Part shown: positions 6,623 through 14,553 of the stretch, piece by piece | How the letters are laid out: each line of letters starts with the position of its first letter | Position numbering within the stretch: the first letter of the stretch is position 1 | Assembly: GCA_964504985.1 (NCBI GenBank) | Contig: CAZDFU010000011.1 | Coordinates: forward strand, 1 to 34,359 | DNA length: 34,359 bases | Direction: 5' to 3' | Source: CAZDFU01 sp964504985 | GTDB taxonomy: Bacteria > Patescibacteriota > Microgenomatia > Daviesbacterales > UBA10151 | Program-made: the position numbers and the translations under genes | Notes under the pieces: generated by a model | Databases searched by the model: none | What the model saw: the letters and a program-made list of their open reading frames with translations, nothing else | What the model was told of the DNA's origin: nothing

Positions 6623-7885
6623 ATGAAATATAAAATATTAGGCGGATATAAATTGAGCGGGAAAATCCAGGTTTCAGGAAATAAAAACTCAGTTTTCCCT
6701 TGTGCGGCAGCTGCTCTTTTAACAGAGGAAGAAGTAATACTGGAGAATATATCACAGTTAAAGGATACTGATGTTTTAATACAGATCCTGCAAAGATTGG
6801 GGGTTGAAGTAAAAAGAAAAGGGGCAACCCTTTTTATAAGAGCATCCAGGATCCGCCATTTTAGTTTGCCTGAGGAGTTGATGAGCAAACTCAGGGGGTC
6901 TATAGTTTTAGCAGGTGCGGTATTGGCAAGGTTAAGTAAAGTACATTTTTATCACCCTGGCGGAGATATAATTGGGAAAAGAAGTATTGAAACACACTTG
7001 GAGGCTTTTAAAACTTTTGGCGCAAATATTAAAAGGGATAATTTGAAATATTCTTTAACCCTTGATAAGGATGAAGAAGAAACTCTGGATATTTTTCTTA
7101 AAGAAGCCTCGGTTACAGCAACAGAAAATTTAATCCTGGCAGCCAGTATAGGCAAGAAAAGGTTAATACTAAGAAATTGTGCTAAAGAACCTCATATTGT
7201 TGATTTGTGCAAAATGCTTATTTCCATGGGAGCCTTAATAGAAGGGATAGGGGGGGATACATTAAGGATAACAGGAGCAGCTAAACTTAATGGTACTAAA
7301 TTTAAGATTGGAGCAGATTATATAGAAATTGGCACATATGCAGTTGCTGCTGCTATAACAGGGGGAGAGGTACAACTAGGGGGTGTAGATAATAAGGATC
7401 TGGATCCAATGCTTATTCCTTTACAAGAATTTGGTATTAAGTTTGAGAAAATAGAGGGAGGTTTAAAGGTATGGGCACAAAAGTTAAAATCCCCTCCTAA
7501 ACTTGTAACAAATATTTGGCCTGGTTTTCCAACTGATATGATGAGTGTAGCTATTGTTTTGGCAACTCAGTCAAAAGGGGTTATTTTGTGTCATGACTGG
7601 ATGTATGAATCAAGGATGTTTTTTGTAGATAAGTTAATTTCTATGGGTGCCAATATTGCTTTAGCTGATCCTCATCGGTGTTTAGTTTATGGACCTACCA
7701 GGTTAAAAGCGAGAAATTTAGCCTCTCCTGATATTAGGGCAGGAATGGCTTTGGTTTTAGCTGCGCTTGTAGCCAAGGGAGAAAGTATTATAAACCAGGC
7801 AGAGCTGATTGAAAGAGGGTATGAAAATGTTGTTGAGAAATTTAAAAGTCTGGGTGCTCAAATTGAAAGACAAGAGGAGAAATGA
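6623..7885 (+). CDS. murA: UDP-N-acetylglucosamine 1-carboxyvinyltransferase MurA (Asp115 form)
   Basis: MurA transfers enolpyruvate from PEP to UDP-GlcNAc, the first committed step of peptidoglycan synthesis. The 420-residue protein has full family length: 'GKIQVSGNKNSVFPCAAAALL' starts the first EPSP-synthase-like domain, and 'WPGFPTDMMSVAIVLAT', 'ESRMFFVDKL' and 'DIRAGMALVLAAL' mark the second. The active-site loop reads PGGDIIGKRSIETH, so residue 115 is Asp (codon 6965-6967) where most MurA proteins carry the Cys that fosfomycin alkylates. Cys-to-Asp at this site is known from naturally fosfomycin-insensitive MurA of mycobacteria, Chlamydia and Borrelia, and the enzyme stays active. Its stop overlaps the next start (ATGA). 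Confidence 0.95.
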   Translation: MKYKILGGYKLSGKIQVSGNKNSVFPCAAAALLTEEEVILENISQLKDTDVLIQILQRLGVEVKRKGATLFIRASRIRHFSLPEELMSKLRGSIVLAGAVLARLSKVHFYHPGGDIIGKRSIETHLEAFKTFGANIKRDNLKYSLTLDKDEEETLDIFLKEASVTATENLILAASIGKKRLILRNCAKEPHIVDLCKMLISMGALIEGIGGDTLRITGAAKLNGTKFKIGADYIEIGTYAVAAAITGGEVQLGGVDNKDLDPMLIPLQEFGIKFEKIEGGLKVWAQKLKSPPKLVTNIWPGFPTDMMSVAIVLATQSKGVILCHDWMYESRMFFVDKLISMGANIALADPHRCLVYGPTRLKARNLASPDIRAGMALVLAALVAKGESIINQAELIERGYENVVEKFKSLGAQIERQEEK

Positions 7886-9027
7886 TGAATGTTTCATTGC
7901 ATTTACTTAAAAATTCCTTGGCAAGACAATATGCTAAACTCTATTCCCGCGGAAACTTTATTGGTATTGGGGGATCTTTAGGAAAAACTGTATGTGTTAT
8001 GGCATCAAATGCTATTTTAGTGCAGAAGTTTAAAACCATTTCTACAAAACCTAATTTACATCCAGGTATAAATATCCCTGACACAATCCTTAAAGTAAAT
8101 CCAACCATTGCAAAAGTTATCCTGGAAATGGGGATTGAACATAAAGGGGAGATAGATTCTTACCTTTCGCTTATTAGACCCAAGACTATTGTTATAACTA
8201 AAATTACCTTTGCCCATAGTGAATTTTTGGGGGAACCTGATGAGGTAGTTGAGGAGAAGGGGAAGCTTATTGAACAGCTGGGGCCGGATGGGATGGCAAT
8301 TTTAAACTATGATGACCCATACAGCAGGAAACTGGCAAAAAAATGTAAAGGGACTGTGGTTTATTTTGGAACTGACCGGGAAAATTGTACTATCTGGGCA
8401 GGTAATATTAAGATAGAAAATTTTAAGACTTCATTTGAGCTAAATTTAGGGGTAGAGAGGATTAAAGTTGACTACCCGCTTTTAGGACTTCATCAGATTT
8501 ATCCAGCCTTGGCTGCAGCTGCTTTAGGAGTGGTGAATGATCTGCCTCTGACAAAGATTAAGTTAGGTCTGGAGACACTAACTTCTCCAGAACATTGTAT
8601 GCAGGTGCTGATTGGTCCAAATGGTTCTATTATTTTAGATGACTCACAATCATCCTCACCCTCTGCTTTGGAAGCAGCAATAGATACCCTTTTGCAAATA
8701 AACGCCCGCAGAAGAGTTTTAGTTTTAGGTGAGATGAAAAATCTTGGTAAATATTCTGAGATGCTGCACCGTCAAATTGCTCAGAAAATATTTAAAGAAA
8801 AAATTGACCTTATTTTTTTAGGATCAGGTGATGCACAGATTATTGCTGAAGAGTTAAAGAATTTAGGATTTTGGGAAGAAAGAGTCGAATCTAATTTACA
8901 AAACTCGCAAATTGTCACAAAACTTTTAAAAAATTTAGGAAAAGGGGATGTGGTTTTAATTAAAGGATCGCGTGTAACAAGACTGGATGAAGTGGTAAAA
9001 AGAATTGCCAAAAAGGGAGGATTATGA
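7882..9027 (+). CDS. murF: MurF-type Mur ligase (short, divergent)
   Basis: MurF joins D-Ala-D-Ala to the UDP-MurNAc-tripeptide. The 381-residue protein has a P-loop 'GIGGSLGKTVCV' (about residues 31-42), the MurF-like 'LEMGIEHKGEIDSYLSLIRP' and 'ITKITFAHSEFLG', the linker 'LLGLHQIYPALAAAAL', a DDSQSSSPSALEAA block where MurF has DDSYNANPDS, and 'VLGEMKNLGKYSEMLHRQI', a near-signature of MurF. It lacks the usual N-terminal UDP-binding domain of about 80 residues, and the Asn-rich part of the YNANP motif is replaced by serines. A GAGGAG ribosome-binding site precedes ATG 7882, which overlaps the murA stop by 4 bp. MurF fits best, but an altered substrate is possible. Confidence 0.82.
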   Translation: MMNVSLHLLKNSLARQYAKLYSRGNFIGIGGSLGKTVCVMASNAILVQKFKTISTKPNLHPGINIPDTILKVNPTIAKVILEMGIEHKGEIDSYLSLIRPKTIVITKITFAHSEFLGEPDEVVEEKGKLIEQLGPDGMAILNYDDPYSRKLAKKCKGTVVYFGTDRENCTIWAGNIKIENFKTSFELNLGVERIKVDYPLLGLHQIYPALAAAALGVVNDLPLTKIKLGLETLTSPEHCMQVLIGPNGSIILDDSQSSSPSALEAAIDTLLQINARRRVLVLGEMKNLGKYSEMLHRQIAQKIFKEKIDLIFLGSGDAQIIAEELKNLGFWEERVESNLQNSQIVTKLLKNLGKGDVVLIKGSRVTRLDEVVKRIAKKGGL

Positions 9028-10028
9028 CACAACTTCTGGGTCTAGTTTTGTTATCTTTTGCAGCAACCTCTATTTGCATGGTTCCTTTTATTGACTTAAT
9101 CTTTTATTTAAATAAAAGATTTAAGGGTAAACTTCACATTTCAAAGAAATCTGAAACACCCATTCATGACAGGTTAATGAAGACTGATATTTTAACTCCT
9201 TCAGGGGGTGGGATTTTAATTCTTGTTATATTAATTATTTTTACCTTAGGTCTGGGAATTTTTTCATCGGCAGATAAGGTCAGCTTAATAATTTTGCTTT
9301 TTACCTTAGTTTCTTTTGGCTGTTTGGGTCTAGTTGATGATATTAAGCTGCTTTTAACAAAAAGAGAGGGAAAATTCTTGGGATTATCAAGGAAGAAAAT
9401 GCTTTTTATCCAACTGCTTTTAGCCTTATCAATTGCTGGCTTGCTTTATTTTGCAGGAGGATTAAATAATATTTATATTTCAGGATTGGGAAATTTTATA
9501 ATAAATATCTGGTATATTCCTTTGGCAGCATTTGTGATTGTTTCTTTTGCCAATGCCTATAATATCTCTGATGGGCTTGATGGTTTATCTGCAGGACTAT
9601 TACTTATTTGTTTGTTTGCATTTTTAGCATTATCCGCCCAGTATTTGGATTTGACCTTAGCTTCTTTTGTGGGGATTTGGATTGGAGCTTTATTTTCATT
9701 CCTTTATTTTAATATCTGGCCTGCCCGGATCTTTTTAGGGGATGCAGGCTCTTTTGCTTTTGGTGCAACCTTGGCTGTTGTCGGACTTTTAACAGGAAAA
9801 ATATTGGCATTGGCATTCATCGGAGGTATGTTTGTAGTTATTGCTGCTTCATCTCTGGTGCAAATATTTTCCAAGAAATTTTTACATAAAAAGGTACTGC
9901 CGGTTGCCCCTATTCATATGTATTTTAAATATATAGGTTGGGAAGAACCAAAGATTGTTACCCGGTTCTGGTTGGCTCAGGGACTTTTTGCTATATTTGG
10001 TCTTTGGATAGCCTTACTATCAAGATGA
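9024..10028 (+). CDS. mraY: Phospho-N-acetylmuramoyl-pentapeptide transferase MraY
   Basis: MraY moves phospho-MurNAc-pentapeptide onto undecaprenyl phosphate at the inner face of the membrane, making lipid I. The 334-residue protein has about ten membrane helices and the polyprenyl-phosphate hexosamine-1-phosphate transferase motifs: 'LVDDIKLL', 'NAYNISDGLDGLSAGL' and 'FLGDAGSFAFGA'. The last cytoplasmic loop reads APIHMYFKYIGWEEPKI: only the first His (298) of the usual HHH triad of MraY remains. Family placement is still clear from the other motifs and from the position between murF and ftsW. It starts by a 4-bp ATGA overlap with murF and has the best ribosome-binding site in the cluster (GGAGG). 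Confidence 0.92.
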   Translation: MTQLLGLVLLSFAATSICMVPFIDLIFYLNKRFKGKLHISKKSETPIHDRLMKTDILTPSGGGILILVILIIFTLGLGIFSSADKVSLIILLFTLVSFGCLGLVDDIKLLLTKREGKFLGLSRKKMLFIQLLLALSIAGLLYFAGGLNNIYISGLGNFIINIWYIPLAAFVIVSFANAYNISDGLDGLSAGLLLICLFAFLALSAQYLDLTLASFVGIWIGALFSFLYFNIWPARIFLGDAGSFAFGATLAVVGLLTGKILALAFIGGMFVVIAASSLVQIFSKKFLHKKVLPVAPIHMYFKYIGWEEPKIVTRFWLAQGLFAIFGLWIALLSR

Positions 10029-11122
10029 GACAAATTAAGACCCCTCTAAAATCACAAAGCAAGGGGATTGATTTACCGCTTTTAATGATTGTTGTGATTT
10101 TAATAATTTTTGGTGAAATTTTGGTTTATGATGCTTCTGTTGTTCAGGGATTGAACGATTTTAAAGACAGTTATTTTTATATAAGGCAACAACTAATTTG
10201 GGCTCTTTTGGGATTTATTTCTCTGTTCTTTTTTTCCCGGTTTAATTACAAAAAATTTAAAGTTTATAGTTTGCCTGCAATTTTGATTTCATTTTTGTTA
10301 CTGATTGGGGTTTTTATCCCCAATCTTGGGGTATCCGGAGGCGGGGCTCACCGCTGGTTAAGGGTTGGACCAATTACACTTCAGCCTACAGAAATAATAA
10401 AACTAACAGGAGTAATTTATTTGGCTTCAGTTTTTGCAAAAAAAGTAAGGCTTTTACCATTTCTAATTCTGGTTGTTTCAGTAACATTTATAATGGCGGT
10501 TTTACAAAGAGACCTTGGGTCATCGCTTGTATTTATTGCAACTGCCACTCTAATATACTTTGCAGCAGGGGCTCCGTTTTGGCATTTTTTGATTAGTTTG
10601 CCTATGGGGATTATTGCTGTGTTGATATTAATTTTTACCTCAGGCTATAGAAGCAAAAGGGTGCTGGCTTTTTTAGACCCTTTTTCTGATCCACAAGGGT
10701 TTTCTTATCATATTTCCCAAGTGCTGATAGCACTGGGATCCGGGGGGTTATTTGGATTAGGTCTTGGTAACTCCAGGCAAAAGTTTGAATATATTCCAGA
10801 GGTTTCTACAGACTCTATTTTTGGAATAGTTGGAGAAGAACTGGGGTTTTTTGGATCAGTTTTTTTGATTGGACTATTTATTTTTTTATTTCTCCGGGGA
10901 CTTAAAATAGCTCAGAATTGTGAGGATAATTTTGGTAAGATTTTAGCAATAGGACTGACTTGCTGGTTAGCTGTTCAGGTTGCAATTAATTTATCCTCCA
11001 TGACAGCACTTCTTCCTCTAACTGGTGTTCCTTTGCCTTTTATTTCATATGGGGGGTCTGCTTTGGTTGTTAATCTTACAGCTGTTGGGATTTTACTTAA
11101 TATATCTAAACATACTTCATAA
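10025..11122 (+). CDS. ftsW: SEDS-family septal peptidoglycan polymerase FtsW
   Basis: SEDS proteins polymerise lipid II into glycan strands; FtsW does so at the septum with its partner class B PBP. The 365-residue protein has about ten membrane helices with SEDS signatures: 'GGGAHRWLRVGPITLQPTEI', 'AVLQRDLGSSLVF', 'FLDPFSDPQGFSYH', the catalytic-loop Asp in 'IPEVSTDSIFGIVGEELG', and 'PLPFISYGGSALVVNL' near the end. ATG 10025 overlaps the mraY stop by 4 bp (ATGA). FtsW rather than RodA is chosen because it lies between mraY and murG; another SEDS gene follows ileS. No murD is found between mraY and ftsW, where many genomes have it. Confidence 0.93.
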   Translation: MRQIKTPLKSQSKGIDLPLLMIVVILIIFGEILVYDASVVQGLNDFKDSYFYIRQQLIWALLGFISLFFFSRFNYKKFKVYSLPAILISFLLLIGVFIPNLGVSGGGAHRWLRVGPITLQPTEIIKLTGVIYLASVFAKKVRLLPFLILVVSVTFIMAVLQRDLGSSLVFIATATLIYFAAGAPFWHFLISLPMGIIAVLILIFTSGYRSKRVLAFLDPFSDPQGFSYHISQVLIALGSGGLFGLGLGNSRQKFEYIPEVSTDSIFGIVGEELGFFGSVFLIGLFIFLFLRGLKIAQNCEDNFGKILAIGLTCWLAVQVAINLSSMTALLPLTGVPLPFISYGGSALVVNLTAVGILLNISKHTS

Positions 11123-12234
11123 TGCAAAATATGAAAATATTACTAACTGGTGCGCATTTTACTCCTGCTGTTGCTGTAATTGAGCAGTTGAAGAAGAAGC
11201 CTGATATAGAAATAATTTATGTTGGCAGGAAAACAACTCTGGAGGGAGATAGTTCTCAATCTGTGGAATCAAAAGTGATGCCTTCGCTTGGGGTGAAGTT
11301 TATTCCTCTAATATCAGGCAGGTTACAAAGATCCTTTACCATATACACAATTCCTTCCCTTTTAAAAATACCAATAGGAATTATTCAGGCCTTTTTTATC
11401 ATACTTTTTTTTAGGCCAAATGTGATTTTGTCTTTTGGAGGATATGTAGCAGTGCCGGTTGTCTTTATGGGTTGGTTATTTTCCATACCTATTATTATCC
11501 ATGAACAAACTTTAGTCTCAGGACTGGCCAATAGAATCAGCTCTTTTTTTGCAGATAAAATTGCCTTATCTTTTGAAGAAAATAGGCGGTTTGGTAAGCC
11601 TTCAGTTTTAACTGGTAATCCTATCCGCAAATCTGTTTTGGAAAGTGTCAAACTAGACCACCGGGAGGATATGGAAACGAAGACGGTATTTGTTATTGGC
11701 GGTAATCAAGGGTCTCATGTAATTAACCAGGCACTTGAGGGTTGCCTGGTTAAATTATTAAAAACAGCTTGTGTTATTCATGTAACAGGAGATAATAAAT
11801 TTAAAGACTTTGAAAGGCTGGAACAATTAAAACTCTCAGGGAAGTTAGGAAAATTTGCTGAAAGATATAATGTTAAAAAATGGATTGGAGAAGAATTTGG
11901 CGCTATTTTAAACAAAGCTGATCTGGTAATTTCAAGAGCAGGGATTAATTCTTTAATGGAAATAGCTTATATGGGCAAACCAGCCATAGTTATTCCTATC
12001 CCCTATCTTTATAAGGATGAGCAATACAAAAATGCCAGGTATTTTGAGAATTTGGGGATGGCAAGGATCCTGCTACAGTCAAAACTTTCTTCCAAAAGTT
12101 TATTACAAAATATTAATATCATATTAAATGATTTAAACTCTTTTAAAGAAAAAGCTAATGGGGCTAAAAAAATAGTTGTTAAAGATGCTGCTAAAAGATT
12201 AGCACTGGAGACAATGCTTTTGGTAAATCCCTAA
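11122..12234 (+). CDS. murG: UDP-GlcNAc:lipid I N-acetylglucosaminyltransferase MurG
   Basis: MurG adds GlcNAc to lipid I to form lipid II on the cytoplasmic side of the membrane. The 370-residue GT-B protein has its nucleotide-binding half intact: 'ITGNPIRKSVL'-like (residues 172-180), 'VIGGNQGSHVIN', 'SRAGINSLMEIAYMGKPAIV' and 'PYLYKDEQYKNARYFENLG'. The N-terminal glycine loop is altered: 'ILLTGAHFTPAVAVIEQL' replaces the usual GGTGGHxxPALA. Two hydrophobic stretches (about 75-97 and 107-125) fit the membrane-associated face. The start ATG 11122 shares one base with the ftsW stop (TAATG); an in-frame ATG at 11131 is an equally good start. No murC follows, unlike in many dcw clusters. Confidence 0.93.
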   Translation: MQNMKILLTGAHFTPAVAVIEQLKKKPDIEIIYVGRKTTLEGDSSQSVESKVMPSLGVKFIPLISGRLQRSFTIYTIPSLLKIPIGIIQAFFIILFFRPNVILSFGGYVAVPVVFMGWLFSIPIIIHEQTLVSGLANRISSFFADKIALSFEENRRFGKPSVLTGNPIRKSVLESVKLDHREDMETKTVFVIGGNQGSHVINQALEGCLVKLLKTACVIHVTGDNKFKDFERLEQLKLSGKLGKFAERYNVKKWIGEEFGAILNKADLVISRAGINSLMEIAYMGKPAIVIPIPYLYKDEQYKNARYFENLGMARILLQSKLSSKSLLQNINIILNDLNSFKEKANGAKKIVVKDAAKRLALETMLLVNP

Positions 12235-12244
12235 TACTTTTGGA

Positions 12245-12250
12245 TATAAT
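12245..12250 (+). promoter_or_regulatory. -10 box close to the ftsQ start (leaderless-type)
   Basis: A perfect TATAAT ends 6 bases before the ftsQ ATG (12257), within the 22-bp gap after murG. A transcript from it would begin at or next to the start codon. No Shine-Dalgarno is available, and no good -35 is visible (TTGGTA at 12220-12225 has a 19-bp spacer). Confidence 0.45.
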
Positions 12251-12256
12251 GGAAGT

Positions 12257-13180
12257 ATGGGATGGAAGAAAAAAAATAGGGGTAAATCTTTTAAAGTTGC
12301 TTCAAAAAGAAATCTTCTTTATCTTACGATAATACTATTTTTTATAGCAGCCTTTTTTGTTGTTAGATCAAATATCTTAATAATAAAAACAATTGAAATT
12401 CAGACTGAAAAAATAGGTTGTACTGATAAAGATAAAGTTGAAGAATCTGTTAACCTTTCAGGACGGTATCTATATTCCGTAGATGAGAAAAAATTGGCAG
12501 CTGAGTTAAAAAACAAATACTTGTGTGTGAAAACTGTTACATTGTCAAAAATTCTTCCTGATAAAGTTAAAATTTCAGTTTTAGGCAGAGAGCCTGCGGT
12601 TGCAGCGATTAGCTTAAAAGATAAAGAAGCCACTCAATCTTCAATTGCAGAAGACCTTAAAGAGGCTTCTTCCTCTGCGCAATTTAGTTTTAATCCATCA
12701 GGATTTAAAGAAAAATTTCTGGTTGATAATGAGGGGATAGTCTATTCAGCAACCATTGAACAAACTAGCGTTCCGCTGGTTTTTATTAGCGGATTTAACT
12801 TAATTTTAGGCCAGAAGTTAGAAGGACAATTAATAAATAATACTTTAAAGATTTTGGAGAAAGTGAAATCTTTTGGAATAGAAGTTAAAGAGGTCAAAAT
12901 ATACCCACAAGAAATCCTTTTAATTATGGGGGAGCCCAGATTAATTTTTAGGGTTGATGAAAGGGTTGATGAGCAAATTGCATCTTTACAACTGATCCTG
13001 CAGACGGCTAAAATAAACCGTGGGACTATTTCGCCTAGCGAAAGAAACCGTGGGACTATTTCGCCTAGCGAAAGAAACCGTGGGACTATTTCGCAGGGAG
13101 AAGAAGATTCTCAAGCGGCAGAATTAATAGATTTAAGGTTTGATAAACCTATTGTTAAGTTTGCACCTAACAAGAAATGA
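12257..13180 (+). CDS. ftsQ: Division protein FtsQ/DivIB (with inserted repeat)
   Basis: FtsQ is a bitopic protein linking early and late division proteins. The 307-residue protein has a basic cytoplasmic tail, one helix at about 21-39, a POTRA-like region (about 45-115, 'IKTIEIQTEKIG...ILPDKVKISVLGREPAVA') and a beta domain ending 'LIDLRFDKPIVKF', the typical last strand. Its place between murG and ftsA is canonical. Odd point: residues 254-279 are two perfect copies plus a partial copy of a ten-residue unit (NRGTISPSER), encoded by a 30-bp tandem repeat with a hairpin in each unit, inserted just before the conserved C-terminal strand. The frame is kept, so the protein is probably functional. 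Confidence 0.88.
   Translation: MGWKKKNRGKSFKVASKRNLLYLTIILFFIAAFFVVRSNILIIKTIEIQTEKIGCTDKDKVEESVNLSGRYLYSVDEKKLAAELKNKYLCVKTVTLSKILPDKVKISVLGREPAVAAISLKDKEATQSSIAEDLKEASSSAQFSFNPSGFKEKFLVDNEGIVYSATIEQTSVPLVFISGFNLILGQKLEGQLINNTLKILEKVKSFGIEVKEVKIYPQEILLIMGEPRLIFRVDERVDEQIASLQLILQTAKINRGTISPSERNRGTISPSERNRGTISQGEEDSQAAELIDLRFDKPIVKFAPNKK
13015..13094 (+). repeat. 30-bp tandem repeat with internal hairpins inside ftsQ
   Basis: Unit 1 is 13015-13044 and unit 2 is 13045-13074, identical over 30 bp; unit 3 matches for 20 bp (13075-13094) and then diverges. Each full unit contains TTTCGC-CTA-GCGAAA, a perfect 6-bp inverted repeat. The unit length is a multiple of three, so the frame is preserved. 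Confidence 0.9.
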
Positions 13181-13183
13181 TTT

Positions 13184-14494
13184 ATGGCAAAAGATAAAAT
13201 TATTTGTGGAATAGATGTTGGTTCATCAAAAATAGCAACCTTGATTGCTTCTGTTGAGGAAACACAAAGCGGTAATAGAAAAATAAGCTTAATTGGGGTT
13301 TCCTCAACGACTTCAAAGGGTGTTAGAAAAAACCAAGTGGTAGACATTGATGAGGCTGTCAAAGCTATAACTGAGTCTGTAGAGGCAGCAGAAAGAATGG
13401 CTGGTTATTCCATTTCTTCAGCTTATGTTTCACTGGGGGGGCCTCAGATTGAAAGCGTAAATCAGCATGCTGTTGTTGCAGTTTCTGAGCCGGAAGGTGA
13501 GATTAAGCATAGTGACATTCAAAGGGTAAATGATGCAGCCCGGGCTATTCCCCTGCCTTCTTCCAGAGAGATCCTTCATGTAATCCCCAGAACTTTTACA
13601 GTAGATGGACAAGAAGGAATTAAAGATCCCATAGGCATGACAGGTGTCAGGCTGGAAACAGAAACGCATATTATTACAGGTGCCACAACAGCTATGAGGA
13701 ATCTAGTTAAATGCGTTTCTGAGGTTGGCATAGATGTTACAGAGTTGGTTTTTTCAGGTGTTTCATCATCATTGGCAGTTTTAACTGATACGGAAAAAGA
13801 GTTAGGTGTGGTTTTGGTAGATATTGGCGGTGAGACCACTGATGTGGTGATTTTTGTGGATGGTTCTGTCAGCTATTCATCAGTTGTGCCAATAGGCGCC
13901 CGTCATATTACCTCTGATATGGCTGTAGGATTAAGGGTCTCTTTGGAATCAGCAGAAAAAATAAAATTGTCTTTAATAAAAGCTAAACAGTCTGCATTTG
14001 CAAAGGCGGAAGATACTGATGCGGATAAACAAAATTTAAAGAACAAGAAGATGGAGGGATTTTTGGATATGAAAGCACTGGGTATTGAGGAGGATCTCCA
14101 AAAAGTTTCAGAAAAAAGTATAGTTGAGGGGATTATAAGACCCCGTTTGCAGGAAATATTTAAGTATGTCGGGAAGGAAATTAAAAAGAGCGGTTTTGGT
14201 ACTCAAATCCCTTCTGGATTGGTGGTTTGCGGTGGGGGAGCACAAACAATTGGACTTTTGGATCAGGCAAAATATGTGTTAGGTTTTCCAGCTAGAATTG
14301 GTACTATTGATGGGTTTTCAGGGTTAGTTGAGGAAATTGATTCTCCATCTTTTGCCTCTGCAGCAGGATTAATTTTATATGGAGCAAGTTTAGGAGAAAG
14401 AGGGGAAATACACATACCTGTTTTGTCTGGAAATATCCCCATAAAAGGTATGGTGCAAAAAGGTATTGCCCTGATTAAATCATTCCTGCCTTAG
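13184..14494 (+). CDS. ftsA: Division protein FtsA (actin-like membrane anchor of FtsZ)
   Basis: FtsA is an actin-like ATPase that tethers FtsZ filaments to the membrane. The 436-residue protein shows 'CGIDVGSSKIATLI' (phosphate 1), the SHS2-type 1C domain with 'ISSAYVSLGGPQI', 'GVVLVDIGGETTDVVIF' (phosphate 2), 'GLVVCGGGAQTIGL' (adenosine motif) and a C-terminal amphipathic helix 'GMVQKGIALIKSFLP' for membrane binding. It starts 3 bases after ftsQ and is followed by ftsZ. About 22 extra residues (268-289, including QSAFAKAEDTDAD) lie in the loop after 'SAEKIKLSLIKA' where FtsA is usually shorter; this may be another in-frame repeat insertion like those in rsmH and ftsQ. Confidence 0.95.
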   Translation: MAKDKIICGIDVGSSKIATLIASVEETQSGNRKISLIGVSSTTSKGVRKNQVVDIDEAVKAITESVEAAERMAGYSISSAYVSLGGPQIESVNQHAVVAVSEPEGEIKHSDIQRVNDAARAIPLPSSREILHVIPRTFTVDGQEGIKDPIGMTGVRLETETHIITGATTAMRNLVKCVSEVGIDVTELVFSGVSSSLAVLTDTEKELGVVLVDIGGETTDVVIFVDGSVSYSSVVPIGARHITSDMAVGLRVSLESAEKIKLSLIKAKQSAFAKAEDTDADKQNLKNKKMEGFLDMKALGIEEDLQKVSEKSIVEGIIRPRLQEIFKYVGKEIKKSGFGTQIPSGLVVCGGGAQTIGLLDQAKYVLGFPARIGTIDGFSGLVEEIDSPSFASAAGLILYGASLGERGEIHIPVLSGNIPIKGMVQKGIALIKSFLP

Positions 14495-14497
14495 GAC

Positions 14498-14526
14498 TTG
14501 TAAGTGCTGCACTAATTTGTTATATT
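14498..14526 (+). promoter_or_regulatory. Candidate ftsZ promoter
   Basis: TTGTAA (14498-14503) and TATATT (14521-14526) are separated by 17 bp in the 59-bp gap between ftsA and ftsZ, giving a leader of about 20 nt before ATG 14554. A separate ftsZ promoter is common in dcw clusters. A second -10-like TATAAC (14543-14548) lies 5 bp from the ATG. Confidence 0.5.
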
Positions 14527-14553
14527 CTGCCAAGTGAGTTCATATAACTAGAT

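Noticed and set aside
13015..13094. CRISPR-like array in ftsQ
   Set aside because: The units are directly adjacent with no spacers, lie in a coding frame and have no cas genes nearby; this is a tandem repeat.
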